Assembly (NCBI GenBank): GCA_034008185.1
Contig: CM067086.1
Coordinates: 30,773,007 to 30,837,006 of the forward strand
Direction of reading: 5' to 3'
Origin: Gorsachius magnificus
Taxonomy: Eukaryota; Chordata; Aves; Pelecaniformes; Ardeidae
DNA length: 64,000 nucleotides
The position numbers and the translations under genes were made by a program. Positions 1-13,496 of this stretch are shown here, piece by piece. The notes under the pieces are model-generated. The model worked only from the letters and a program-made list of their open reading frames with translations, was not told the DNA's origin and ran no database searches. Each line of letters opens with the position of its first letter. Position 1 is the first letter of the stretch.

Positions 1-2272
1 CTTTTTGTTTGCAGTGCTTCCACAGGGAAAGGAGAGCACGCCGGGGCAGGACTTGGAGAGGCCCATCTGAGTTGGGTGGCTGGGGGTTCAGGTAGCGAAG
101 GCACTCACCCAGCATCCTACGATCAGCTCTCACCAACGACCTGCTCCAGGATGCTCAGGTAAATCAAATATTGCTCGTTCATCTGCAGTGCAGTTAAAGG
201 TCTGTTGATACAAAAGTAAGCATGATCACAGTCTTCTTTTTAGGAGTTTGCTGTATTCCAGGACACAGACTCCTAAATCAAATTTTGATTTCATAAATCT
301 GACAAATCCAGGCTGTTGGCCTGTTACTGTAGAGTATGTTCCTGTACTGGTGCTGCCTCTGCTACCAGGCAGTTGCTGTATGGATGGCACAGGAAAGTTA
401 CGCAAAGGCCACCATTCACATAGGCTGTGCTCGGATGGTAGCTATACACACACTGTTCGGCTGTACAGGTTCCAGTTATGACCTCTTCCTCTTTCTGGGA
501 TGAACAATAACAAGTACATTGGACCACAGGGAACGAAATTCTTTGCCTACACCAGTAAAACACAAACAGGGCAGACCATACAACATTTAATAATGAAACG
601 TTTAGAATACTGAAGTTTTCTCAATATTAAATATAGTACTTTTTAGGTGGACACTTGGGAAGGAAAGCTCAGTGCCTGCTGCGTTCACAGAGACCTTGAA
701 GAAATGAGTTGGGTGCACTGCAACCAAAAAATTACAAAATTTCTAGTTAAAACCTCTTTGAAATCATGCTGCCTCACAGTGTATGTCGACCAAGCAAGGA
801 TTTTAAATACTTCAGCATATGCAGACACACAGCCTTGTCACTACTTGTGCCATCACTAGTGAGCTAACCTGAGAGTCACAGGTCTCTCTGGTTCTTCAGT
901 TCCCTGGTACATAAAACTGCACCGTTACCATCATTGTGGAAGCTCTGCAAACACACAGATATTTTCTAGAGTACTGTGAGCACTGATCCTCAAGGACAAG
1001 GAGGCCTAGCTATCGTCTCACCAATGAAGCCAATGGAGAGCCAGGAGCCATGGAGAGCAGCACCCTCTCCAGGTAGGGACTAGTCACATGGAGACTGGGT
1101 GACATGTTCCGTGGTTCTGAGAGGAGGATTTGCCATTTTGGTTCTACCTAACGGTCAATATGTTAAAAAGCAGGAGTGGCCAGTGTTGGCTCCCATTCAA
1201 GGAAGGAGAAAGCAGATGCCTTGCTGGGGAGGGCTCATGAAAGAGCCTATAGGGGCTACATGCATATGCTATAGAGATGCTGCCCATTCATATTCTCACT
1301 GCAACATGCAACTGCGGCAAGTTCTCCAACAAGCCTGGGGTAGGGAAATTTCAGGAAGACACATTGCCTCCTCTGCTAAGGAAATTCTTCACCATTCTTC
1401 ATTCACTGTTAATTCTGTCATTTTATCTCCTGCCTAACTTCTTTTTGTGTGTGTGAGGGTATTGCACTGCTGCCTCCCCACCTGCCCAGGTTCATCCTGA
1501 GAGATAGGGGTCTGCTTACATACTTTGTGGGTTTGCGGAACTGGTCACTCTAGGTCTATTGGCTCTCTGCCTCTCATTTTTCCAGCCAGTGAGACTGTAG
1601 AATCAGCTGTATTGCCCGCCTCCTCCACGGTTACAAACAAGCCAGCTTCACCATGCAACAGCCATGTAGCCTGGTAGCCTTCTGGTGGTGTCTCTATGAA
1701 AGCTCCCCTAGTTTACAGCCAGCATATGTATTTTAGAGACCAATAACGTATCCAATCCTAATTACAGGGAGGAGAAAGGAGTATGATGGGCCACTCACAG
1801 CTGATTACAGGTAGTGGGGTAGGGCTGTAGGTCTGTACTAATAAAAGGATTTGCCACGTCCTTCTGGGAACCAGGCAGTTCTAGGTCAGCCAGCAGAAGG
1901 TCTGCCAGGGAAGGGCCATGGGTCTCAGCCTTTTATCTGAAACTTAACTTCATCACAATGTCAAGAGCTCAGCTGCTGGTTCAGCACAATCCTAATTAAA
2001 ACTGTATCTTATGTCCCTTTAATGAATGGTGTAACAAATGGGAGTAGGCATTGATCACATATCAAAAGTCAGTTCATTTTGGCTGTTCCGATAAAGCATG
2101 AGCAGTACTTGCACATAGCTTTAAAATAGCTCTTAGCCTGACACACAAGTGGATTAAGACACAAACACAGAGTTAACTCCAAAGAAACTTAAGGAAAAAC
2201 ATGTTTTTGGTCAAGAGGCTGGGAGAAGCGGTCCTTTTTCCTCCCAAAGTGCCTGTCCTCACTGTGAGTAGA

Positions 2273-2310
2273 GGATGGATGGATGGCTGGCAGGATGGAT
2301 GGATGGATGG
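2273..2310. repeat. GGAT microsatellite, interrupted
   Basis: Repeats of GGAT are interrupted by GGCTGGCA in the middle. Confidence 0.9.
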
Positions 2311-5300
2311 CATAAGACAAAAGAAATGATTGAAATCACTGACACATTGCTTGTTTTTAACAGAAGGAACTGGGGGTTTTTTTTTGGAAATAATCAACCA
2401 CTTCTCTCATGAAGTCCAGGGGGCCAACAATTGCTCCTTGCCTCCTAAAAATTGAGACTTGGAGTGGTGCCTGTTCTCAGAGAAATAAAGTGCTAGCCAG
2501 TGGCAAGAAAATGCAGTTTGATTTATTGTATACCTTTAAAGTGAATGGTAGGCCTTTTCTATGTACATTAAAACCAGCAGCCTTTTAATTATGGATTGGT
2601 TATTTCTCGTAGCCTTAAGATACAATTATTATCTGTCCGAATGAAAAACCACCTGGGTGGCCAGGCTGGAATAGAGGCTTGCTGGTTTTGCCCAAAGAAG
2701 CAGACTCTAGCAGCTTTCATGGAAGTGTTAGCTGCATAACTACTATAGGCACCTACTTCATGGCTGGGTACAGCCCTGTATGTCCCCTGTGTCCAGAGCA
2801 CAGCGAATGCCACCAACTACAGTTTTTTTTTCCCAGCAAATAAATAAACAATTATTTATGTTTGGCTGTTTTCACACCCCTTTTCTTTCCAGGAATGGTC
2901 TGAGTTAGAACTCAACTTAGAGGAATGTTTCTGGAAACAGTCAAATTAAAACAAATACCAGAGAAAGGTTGAGCAAATCTGACTGTAACAGTTGTATCCA
3001 TATTTTTGGGTGGCAGAGATGATACCAGGAGACTTGCATGTCCAAGCAAGAACTCCTTGAATTTCATCTATCCGATGTCAGTAGCAACTGCTTTGCAAAT
3101 GAGCTGCAGGTCAAGAATTTCTCCAGGATTAACTCTCTGGCAAGTAAATATTTGGCAAGTATATTCAAATAGTGAATAAATCTTGGAGATACTGCAATCT
3201 ACTTGCGGGCAATTTGTTAACACAAGAAGAGATGGAATTCGTCAAAGAGATCTTTGCCCAGGAATGACAGGCTCATAGGCTAATAGAAATTAATTTTCCA
3301 TCTCTAATATTGGGCACTGCTTCTGCCTGGTATCACAGACCTTGACACTTCTTTGGCGTGTGATGTTGAAAACAGCCAGTTGTAATTTGTGTTTGCTTTT
3401 AAATTTACAGTTTAGCCGAGGGGGTAGAGAAATGCTTCCTGTTGGCTGTTGGGAGTGAGTTTGCCCCTCTGCTGGGCCCACACAGAGTCTGCACCATGCT
3501 TTGAAGTTCCCTGTAAAACCTCAAAGCAGCCGGGCTGTGGGGTGCGAGCGGTGCATGGCCCCACCTGGCCCCGGAGGGAGGTGTGTCACCCGCTATGGGA
3601 CCTCTCAGGATGTGGCCGGGGCAGGGACAGGTCGCCTTCAGCGTGTGTTTGAGGTTAACATCTTGTGCTCTGCCTGTGTTCTCAGGTTGCCCTTCATCAC
3701 TGTTGTAATGAGCCTAGTATGGAGGATGGTATCCCCCTCCATGATGATCATAAATTGCATCCCTGATGCAAGTGCTATCTCAAAGAAATGATACTGTATT
3801 CCAGGCCATTAGCAAAGCACACTGGAGAGGCAGAAGGCGATGGCCAAGATTTACACACAGAGGAGCTCAGCAGCCCCAGGGGAGCTGAGATGGTGGGAGG
3901 GCAGCAGGCCAGGAAGATCAAAGGACTTTCTGAGTCACCAGCTCATCAACTGGTCCTTGCCTCCAAGGATTGGAACAGAGCAAGCAGGAAGGAGCTCACT
4001 GGGACCTGTTTCTCAATCTCCTCTCCTGTGGGGATCTTCCATCAGCCTAAGCAGTGCCTCCTTCTGCCCTGCTGAGATGAAGCCCGGTGAACCAGGTCGA
4101 ACTCCACTCCCTCTGCCATACGTATTGCCAGCAGAGACCCCACTGCAGCGGGTGCTCCTGTGGTCTTTCAGGAGAATGAGTAAATTGGATCATTTCAAGT
4201 GTGCTCCCACACAAATGCTCAGCTGGGATGAGTCACGGGGAGCAGGCTGGTAATCTCAGCAATGTCTCATGCCCGGCCGCAGCGCTAGTACAGCACCGAG
4301 GGGAGCACATATTATCTCCAGATAAGAGCACCTGCAGGGTACACTGTAGGAAAAAAACCACATTTGCCTTATTTTATGGGGAACTTGTGCATAGAAAACC
4401 CTACTTGGCTTTGGATATATCTGCTTGAATATATGTATGTATTGACCAACATGATCGTTCAGTGTTGTATAAAGCTTCCTCTAACGTGACTGCAGAATGG
4501 TTGTATTACATGCAAAGAAAAAAGCCCTGTGGGTATTACGCAAGCGCATTCTGTGGAAAAATGATTCCAGGAGTGATCTAGGTGGTATTAACACATTTTA
4601 TTGGAACTGTTTTCAGAAAGACCTTCGCTCATTGCAGCCAGGTGCATTAGTTTCTGTGTGGACAAATGTACAGGGTTTTGAGAATGTTATGCCTGTCAAT
4701 AGTAGAAATATTTTCTGCTCCTACAGATATTATAGTTTTAAAGTCCTTGATGAACTGCTCTGCCTGGACTGGGCACAACTGCTGATTCCTCTTGCAGTGC
4801 TGGGCAAGACCCCTTTCTGATGGGAGTCAGCTCCCCTTTTCAGCTCCTGTGACAGAATTGAAAATGTGCCCAACAGGAAAGCTGGAATGGGTTTGGCATT
4901 GACTCTGCCTCCCCTTGGCACTCTCGCTAGGGTAAATTTGCAACTGAAATTCCAAATTTGGCAAGAAAAGGAGGAACCGTTTTCCTGGCAGCCCTCCACA
5001 GGTACTCAGGAGAGCGGATGGGGGGGTGGTAGCCACAGAACAGATGGCAGTGTGGGATGAAGGTAGGTAAAGTGGTCAAGGATGCGCAATAAATAGATTT
5101 AACAAATATGTTACACCACAACATGTGTGACACATGCATGTAGTTTGCCACAAAGAGCAGGATGCCGGGGCGATACCTCACTTACGCAAATGACTGGGTA
5201 ATTGTGCCGTATGGACGAGCACAGCCCTTCTGTTTTCGCATTATTATGTTTTTCCTGAGTGATCTTTTAAAGAAAGAGGAAGGCAGCAAAGTTGATAACA

Positions 5301-6729
5301 ATCTTGGAGAAACTGGCATGTGAGAAGGGCCTCAGCCATTGTAGTCTGGGGTGGGGATAAGGCTGAAAAGAGACGTGATAGTCCACAGATACCTACACTG
5401 TGCCACAATGGAGAGTGGATGTTGATGCGAAGCGCAATAAACTCAAGACAATGCAAAAAAACCCCATATTAATGGAAATACTTGGGGAAAAAAAAATCTA
5501 CAGTGCTGAGCACCTTTGCTATCTGCGGCCTACAGATGGCTCTCACTGTTTTTAAACTTACTCAGAGATGGCTTTTTATGTTGTACATCAGACATTTGGG
5601 TTTTTTTCCTTGCAGTAAGAATGCTTCAAGTATGGAAAAATGTGTTCCTGAGGGCATCTGCTAGGGTCCTATCCCTGGAGATTTCAGAGGCATGCTAGAT
5701 AAAGCAACCTTGGTGAATATTCAGTAGGTAAAATCCTGCTGATTACAGGCAGCAATGCAAGATGAGCTGCCAGGTCTTTTATTATCTATGACTCCATGAC
5801 TGTTGGTAGTGAAGGGAGCTCTTTACTGGCTTTATTTATGCCAAGGCTGCTTCCAGGAAGGGCGAATCCATCATGTCAGAGATGAATGCAAACACAGAGC
5901 TTTCTCTCTTGCCCCCTCTCTCCTTTTGGACTGTCCTTTCGTCTGACGTGGAGACTGTGGTGCTCTGTGTATAGTCTGCAGCTTGATTTGCTTAAGGCTC
6001 CCCAGAAACAAAGAGACACCGAGGACAGGATCACCTTAATATAGTAACTTGACTGTTTTCTGGGAATTGCTTGCTTGGTTAGGAGAAAGTCAGGGTGGGA
6101 AGGCCAAGTCCCACCAGCGTGGGCTGCAACGACGCCCCGATGGCCAGGCACGGAGCCAAGAAAAGGATGCCAATCCGGGTCCCTTCACCTGCAGCCAGGG
6201 CACATCATTCCTGTGACCCATTAAAGACCTCAAAGCCCTGGCAGATGAGTCAGAAGGTCATACCTAAACCACTGTTACAGCAATGCAAAATTGCCACAAA
6301 ATTCTTCAGGTCAATACTACACAGGGTTGAGAAATGGCCCACACGACCGATTTAATTTCCTATTTGGTGCAGGTAGCTCTAGCACTGCTCTTGCCATTGC
6401 TTCCACATTTTAGAAGCCTGTGGTTTGCTGTGTGGCTTTCCATAAGGCTCTGACAAGTCTCTAATTAAAGGCTGGCAGAAGGCAGCTAAGCTCTGCCTGG
6501 CAGGGCACAGCAGAGGAGTCTGGCATTGCAGCAGAACGGCTCTGTGTCCAGAGGCAGGTCATCACAGGAGGTGATGGTATTTGGGGTGGGGTAGCTACCT
6601 ACCCAAAATGCATGATGTGCAGAAGCTCGGGAGTTTGGCTACAGGGTAGGGCTTGCAGTTTGCAGGTGGCCCGCAGCAGATGATCCCCCACCCTGAGCAC
6701 AGAAAGATGGAGTTTTCCCATGTGTTGGA

Positions 6730-6755
6730 TGTGTGTGTGTGTGCGTGTGTGTGTG
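6730..6755. repeat. TG dinucleotide repeat
   Basis: Alternating GT with a single GC interruption. Confidence 0.9.
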
Positions 6756-9700
6756 AGCAGGGCTGGCTGAGGATCCTTTCTGGTACTGGCAAGACAAGCT
6801 TTTTCTAGACTGCAGAAAGCTCTAGTTAGTTAAAATTGGCCAGATCATGCTCAAAATCTGTCTGTGCCCCAGCATGGAGGATCTAACATCTGGTAGCAGC
6901 CATTGACGGAGGGGAGGGCTTGAGGCCTTCCCTGCTGCTGTCTGTAGAAACAAATACGCAGCGGCACTGACAGGCACACATAGAGAAACGGGCATCAGAG
7001 ATTTCAGCTGTCCCAGAGGTGACGGAAGGGCCAAGCAGTCCTGGACACAGCGTGCAGGCAAATGCTGCAAACTTGCTTTTGTGGAGGTGCTGCCACTGCC
7101 CGAGCTCAGGATGTGCCAGTCCCGCTCGCAGGCCAAATTGCGCTGTGGGGCTGAGGTTGAAAGAGGAGTGAGTCCAAAACCACGTATGTATGACCCTCCC
7201 CCCCCCCATTTTTGTAATTGCAGAGCAGGTATAGAGCTCGTTAGCCTTGCACGTGGCACCCCTTGAGGAGCGTTTCTTTTCGTGACGAGACTGATTCTTC
7301 AGCCAGCGTAAGCAGGGGAATGTCACTTTGACAACAACCCCTTCGTGAGCTGCGCAGAGCGGCCTCTCTAAGAGGGGGGTGAGAGAAAACGATGAGTGAA
7401 GAGTAACGAGGGGAAAGGCAGCTGAGAACCGCAGGCACCGAAGCAAGGGGACGTGGGGAAGATGGGGTGTGATGGCGACGTGGCATGCCGGCAGCGTGGC
7501 ACATGGAGGAGCACCGATGCTCTGGTGAGCAGAGCTGCAGGATGGCTTGAAGGCAAATAAACAAAGCAATTAAGCCTGTTCCGTGGGACAAAGGACTGTG
7601 CACGGCTACTGTCTCAGTCTGATTCCCAGGGAATTAAAGATGGGCTCTTGTGCGTACTAAGCAGGGGGTCTAGTTGATGAGGGTGTCAGTTTCCCTGGTC
7701 TGTACTGGTCCCTTGCTTCAAAACCAGTGAAGGTTACAAGTCCTGCAGAGGCAAATGGTGCACAGAAAGCAGAGATGCTCTGAAGGGCGAAAGCGTGTAA
7801 CTCCCTTCAGCTGCCGTGGCCGGGCACAGGGGGTTGCAGGCAGGTCTGGGAAGCAGCCCAGCCCTCAGAGTGGGGCCGCTGGTGCTCGCGCCTCGTCGCT
7901 CTGCAGCTTCGCTTGCACAGGCATGCATGGGTTGATCTTGCTGAAGAGGAGAGCTTGGGCTGCAAACATCTCAGCGCTGGGACCTTTCAAACCTGAGAGC
8001 TGCGGTCAGCCACGGGTCTTGCTCTCCTGCAGCTAACCCTGCTCACTGGCCAGCTGCTTCCCAGCTTGTCTGGGGGGAGCAGGGCCTTTCACAGGATGCT
8101 GGTGCCAGGGGAAGGGATGAGGGTCACAGAGAAGAGCATAGCTGACAGCAGCACGGACGTGGGCTGAGGGGAACCAGGTGGCTTCAACATCCCCCTCCTC
8201 CCCGCCCCCCCCCCTTTAAGCTCAGAGTGAAGCCTTTGTTTTCCGTGGGCCTCAGAAAGGTGTCAATGCCCCTGCAGAGGCGGGAGGCTGGCACAGGCTG
8301 TGGGAGCCAGGCCTCCGCGCCCCACAGCCCCATCAGCAGCAACCCGGGCGCTCCCCGCAGCACCCCAGCACCGCCCAGCAGGCTCCCAGCCCTGCCCGCA
8401 AAATGTGCAAACTTGAAATGCTGAGTGGCCTCCATGCCTGCGCGAGGCCAAAAATATTCAGTGGCAGTGACGCATTCCCACCGTGCTGGGAGGGCGGTTG
8501 ACAGCGAGTTCATGTGAGGGGACGCTTCTCCCCCCTGCCCTGGCACTGTGGGGCAGCACGAGAGGGTGGTGCTTCATGTCCCCGGCAGCAGGGATTTGCA
8601 GATCCCATCCACCCTCGGGGACCTCACCTCCACCCACCTTTGTGCTCCTTGAGAAGGAGCCAGCACAGCCCCCCATGTCCCCCCAACCCGGGCTGTCCTC
8701 TGTCCCCCAGGGCTTGCCCTCTGCCAGCAAGGGGACATGGCCCTGGAGAGAGAGGCAGTGAGCCTCTGGTGTTGGGCCAGTCCCCACGGACAGAACTTGC
8801 TGCCCTGGATGCCTTCAATCACACCACGGGGGGTAGGAGGTGCTTCAGATATTTTACCCTGTAGAGGAAAAATCCCACAGTGCCTCATTTTTCCGTACTT
8901 GGCCCCAGCTGACCTCCAAAGAGCAGAGTGTGGCATTTCAGCATCCCAGATGCTTTTAGGGGAAATGATGTGTTGCATAAAGCATCGTTTGAATTTTTTA
9001 TCTGGTGTGCCTTAATCCACGTGGCACCAGGCTCACGCTGAATTATGACAAGAATCAGACACTCACGGTGCCGGGCCATGAAGCTATGCAGCATGCGGGA
9101 ATAACCTGCAGGTGGATGGATGTGAGAAATCTCGACAAGGATCCAAAAGGGAACAATTGCTCCTGAAATCTCAGTCCAGGGGAGGATTTCCTAGTCCACC
9201 CATAGAAGGTGCTGCTCAGGGCTGGCTGTCACCTACTATTTATGGAAGGATGGTGTGATTTAAGTCCCCAAAGATGAGAAAGAGAAGCTCGGTTTGGTAT
9301 CTCTGCTGACAGATAGCAATATTCAGGGATCAATGCCATTGCCCACAGAGAGTTGTCCTCTGCCATGTGAGATGTTTCAGGGCATCTTCTGGGTTCCCAG
9401 ACAGGCACACACTGGTAAACCCAGTGTCATTGCTGTCACCCCCCCCTGTGGATGACCTGGGCACTTTTGGCCATCTCAAACAGCATTAGACTCCTTTACG
9501 TGCAACTCATTTGAGCCCCGAGCCTGCAAATTGCTCCCTAAATTCTGCCCACTAACATCCACCCTCTGCCTGGGGTGAATCCGTAGTTTCCTATTGCAAA
9601 TGCGAGAGGGCAACTACACTGACACTTGTGGCAATAGCCATAAATTCACATTAAAGGGCTTCAAGTAATAGCAGTGCTGTGTAAAGACAGCCTTTGAAAA

Positions 9701-10749
9701 GCTTGTTTCCAAATGCTTAGCAGCAGGATTAGAAGGTTGCTGGCTCTTAGGCTGCGAGCTTTGCAGATGCTAGGGGCTGGCAAAGCAAAATCTGTATCAC
9801 ATGAAAAAGTTGATCAGGTATGACTCTCTCCTGCCGTGAGATTACTTTTCTCACTACAAAGCACTTCTCCTCACCAGTAAGTTCAAAGTACGTATGGGCA
9901 TGAAGATAGCGTATTGTTCACCAGCTCAGCGTTCTGCTGAGCAGCCGCCTTGCTTGTTCTCCCTCTCAGGTTATAAACAGCGTCGAGAAGCTGCAAAATT
10001 GCTCACAGCTTAAATGCCGAAATCACGATAACCTAGCCTATCTTACCCTACTGTGAGCTCTACTTTAATAATCCTGTTTAATCATTAAACCACAATAAGA
10101 GCAAGCCAAGGAGTTTCAAGGCAAGAGCCAAGCCAAGGCATATCAGAGCTCTGCTCGAAACTTGAACTGAGCACAGTCAGCTAGAGACAGAGGGAGCCGC
10201 ACAAAGGGATGGCAAAGCTGACGTGCAAAGGGTCAGAAAGATCTGGCGGAAAATTCCTATCTGTTGGGAATGGCTGAAGGAGCCAGAGCCAGCTGTGAGC
10301 TGCTCCTGCTAGTCAGGAGTCCGCAGCAGTGCCCTATTTACATCCTTTTCCCAGGAGACCATCTTGTTATCTGGCGCACACACTCCATTCAAGCCTTGCT
10401 GTTGACATAGATGCTTTGACTAAACCCTCGTGCCTGATGATTACTGAGTATAACAGTCGTTGCTGGTTATTTTCCAGAACGTTTTACCCTCCACCGAAGG
10501 GTACAAAGACAGCACATGGACACACCTATTCTTTGCCCACTGTGCTGCATATTGTCTTATGGCAAACTACTTTTTTTTTTTTCTAAGGATAGCCCATATA
10601 GAGGGGAGGTTAAATATAAAAAAAAAAAAAAATAGGGAAAAGCAGGAAAGGAGATAACATAAAAAAAAATAAAACTTGAGAGGACATACCGCTGCTGTCA
10701 GTTCAGCTGGAGACACTGAGAACAGGGCTAGGCCAAGCCCTGCCCACGG

Positions 10750-10840
10750 ATGCATCCAGGACTCGCACTGATTCCAGCAGGATTACTCACGTGCACGTGC
10801 ATGACAGACAGAACAGATTTGGTCCTTATTGCTTCGACAT
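10750..10840. repeat. ancient palindromic repeat fragment
   Basis: CACTGATTCCAGCAGGATTA, then CTCACGTGCACGTGC and a GAACAGATTTGGTCC end resemble one arm of a palindromic, DNA-transposon-like amniote repeat whose copies read ttgacttcaatgggactact, cacgtgcttaa and ggatcgggcc. The match is from memory and the copy is diverged. Confidence 0.45.
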
Positions 10841-10980
10841 TTCCAGGATGCTCAATTTATTTGTGCATTTCAGGAAACAGACCAGTACAGTCAGAGGTTC
10901 TGTACCAGGGTTCCCCTTCCCCCCACCCCGAAACAGAAATAGTTGTAGGCTAAAAGCATCACCCATGTCAGAAGATGAGA

Positions 10981-11050
10981 GAGCCAAATCCTTTCCAAGG
11001 CAAAGGACTCACCGAAGTCACGAGGGTTTCACCTGAGTAAGGACTAACCG
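10981..11050. repeat. ancient palindromic repeat fragment
   Basis: GAGCCAAATCCTTTCCAAGG, then ACTCACCGAAGTCACGAGGG and TTTCACCTGAGTAAGGACTA follow the order of the same amniote repeat type (gagccagatcctgcaagg, actcattgaagtcaatggga, gttttgcctgagtaaggact). Recognised from memory. Confidence 0.5.
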
Positions 11051-11339
11051 AAGAACTTCACCACAGTCTGTGACAATTTGGCTGAAGAGAGAATGAGTCG
11101 ATTTCGTATTTCAGGCCAGAATAATAGACTGGATGGGAGAACGCTCTTGCCTCACCTTCCTTGAAAGAGGGGAGTGATAGGCTTGGTATTGCTGAGATCA
11201 TTCCAGAATTTGGGTTACCGTGCAGAAAACCGACGCATGCAGTCCAAAATGGGGCATATTTTGTCTTCGTCGTCTCGCTACCACCTCTTGTAGGATTTGA
11301 CTGCAGCATGGAAGCATCCTGATATAGCTTTACAGTGCA

Positions 11340-11640
11340 TCGTGATGTTGTTACTGTAGTAACTTATTACTAGGACACCTTGTGTTATCTTTATTGCAGT
11401 GCAATACCTGGTACAAATGTACCACCGTTTGGCCGCACACACCGTTATTACCGCCTTATTCCCCAAACTAATTTACCGCAGCGTCCCGTTGTGTCTTATT
11501 GCTGCATTATCAAAATGCTACTTTACTGCAGTGGCCTGTGTTACCTTATTGCTACATTTATCCTGGTACTATTATGTCAGCTTACTGCCACTTTTTATGG
11601 CTGCCCTGCTACCATTTTATTACAGTACTCTAGGGGATCT
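11340..11640. repeat. degenerate minisatellite, unit about 50 bp
   Basis: Similar units start near 11366, 11418, 11473 and 11523, with a partial unit near 11582. Each carries a TTACNGC word, a TGTGTTA-like word, then CTTATTGC and CTGGTAC-like ends. Units at 11366 and 11523 align over most of their length, as do those at 11473 and 11523. The units have diverged substantially, so the array is old. The plus-strand open frame of 87 codons through it is a by-product of the periodicity. Confidence 0.65.
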
Positions 11641-13454
11641 TAGCGCTGAGTTATACTGAGAGTACATTAATCCATTTGCTTTAGCCTAATGCTGTCTGCA
11701 CAGGCTTGTCGAACCTTCCTAGAGCTTGTCCTGGTGCCGTTTCACCACAATAGCCACAAATGCTCTGGATGCTCAATTATACAAATAACAGCGTACAGCC
11801 ATATTTCACAGCCCCAGCCCTGTAAGCACGGGACGCTTCGTGGCTATCTTGCACAGCGTGGACATCGTAAAAGCTTTCCAGACTGCTTTTCCTTGAAACA
11901 ATGCCATTTAGAACATAAATAGAGGTGGAAAGCTGATTTCCTAACTCATCTTCAGGACTATGAGGTAGTTGGAAGACACGGGACACTTACAAAGTGGCGG
12001 ATCACTGCTTGCAACACTCAATGGGGTACTGGTGAGTGTACAAGAGTAGCATCACTTGAAATAAGCATGTCGTTAAAAAGCAGTAATTCAAGGATGCGGT
12101 TCATGTGGAAGTAGTTACGTGTTTGTATCATCATGTGTGAAGCAAAAGACACGTGAAGAGCAGTTCATACATGTTCCCAGGAGGAGGCCTTGTCTACTCT
12201 CATGTTTGTTTGAGAGAAATTTAGTCAGGAAATGAGGAGCAGAGCTTTCTTCTCTCCAGAGAATATGCAGCTCCGTCCGCCCAGCTAGCCATTACTGAGC
12301 AGATTAGCTTGCACGAGTGTGCATTTAAATGGCAAGCTGTTCAGCATCCAGGCCCCCTGATGTACGCCCATATGCATGCTCTCTGTGTCTGTAAAAATTC
12401 CCTCTGTGCACTCAACTGTTCAAACACAGCATATTCCCCACAGGCAAAACACTGCGGCAGCCAACACAGCCGTCCTGCAGGAAAGGAGCAGGAAAGACAG
12501 AGCAGGGCACTTTGCACATCTCCAAGTTAAAGTCTGGCATCGCCCCACCCTGCACAGGCCATAACCCAAATTCCACCTGTCCCGTATTCCTGCCAGCATT
12601 CTCCAGTCCTGCCCATGTGTCCCCCCACCCTGCAGGACCCCAAGCAGTACCACCATGGAGCTACCCCTTCCTTCCCCCAGGAGAAGACCTGTCCCAGTGT
12701 CAGGAACTCACTGCAAAGCAGAGAGCCCCTGGTAACACTTTGCCATCTCTGCTCCTTGCTACACACCTGAGTTTCATGCTTTATCCATACATCCCACTCT
12801 GCAGACCAATTTGGGGGTTCACAGGACAGACCTCCCGTGGGAAATGCCCCATCCTAGAGGCTGGGCAGCACTGGCAGTAGAGCAGCTTGGGGTGTCAGCA
12901 GCTGTTGGTTTAGAGAGCTCCAGTGACGCATGGCGATGGTGGCTTTGACACAGATAAAACCACTGTCAACAAGGCTCCGAGAAGAGCCAGCCTTTGCATT
13001 TTCCTAGGGATGACATAAAGGGACGTGTATGGCTCTGCATGAATGGACAACTGGGCCTGTTATGCACAGACCCACTACCACCCAAGGGGACCCTTCGGCT
13101 GGGTGGGCAACAGAGGAAAAATGGGTCCTGCAAGGACATCTAAGTGGCAATTCGGAGGGGATCAAATGTCCCCCTCAGAGGCAGGACACCACTGAATGTA
13201 CGGTCACATCCATGATGGTTCTGCAGCCCTGGAACTTGCTTGTGTGCCGTGTATGTGTAGGATGAATTTCATCTGCAGACCTGGGACAGCAAGCTGTTTA
13301 CAGGAATTAGACGTGTGAAAAGAACAAACAGCATACTCAATATTCTACTGTACATTCATGCGGGTGTAGAGAGTCCTATGGACCTTAGGCAAAATTGACA
13401 ACAGGAGTTTTCTGGGGGGAAAAAAAAAAAGCGGTATCAAAATGAGAAATGTCA

Positions 13455-13496
13455 TGGGTAAAGAGGGAAGGACCTTGGGTAAAGAGGGAAGGTCCT
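13455..13496. repeat. 21-bp direct duplication
   Basis: Two copies of TGGGTAAAGAGGGAAGG followed by ACCT or TCCT stand in tandem, with one mismatch. The sequence is purine-rich on the plus strand. Confidence 0.9.

Noticed and set aside
1..60. Splice-acceptor-like CTTTTTGTTTGCAG at the left edge on the plus strand
   Set aside because: The sequence after it does not encode a recognisable protein segment in any frame, including the DPF3 C terminus.
6883..7569. 228-codon open frame on the minus strand
   Set aside because: It has no recognisable domain, a Cys/Ser/Pro-rich composition typical of GC-rich noncoding DNA, overlapping long frames in another phase, and no splice or promoter context.
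10571..10633. T12 followed 35 bases later by A16, a possible hairpin
   Set aside because: Homopolymers of this size are frequent in the window, and the spacer shows no sign of a small RNA.
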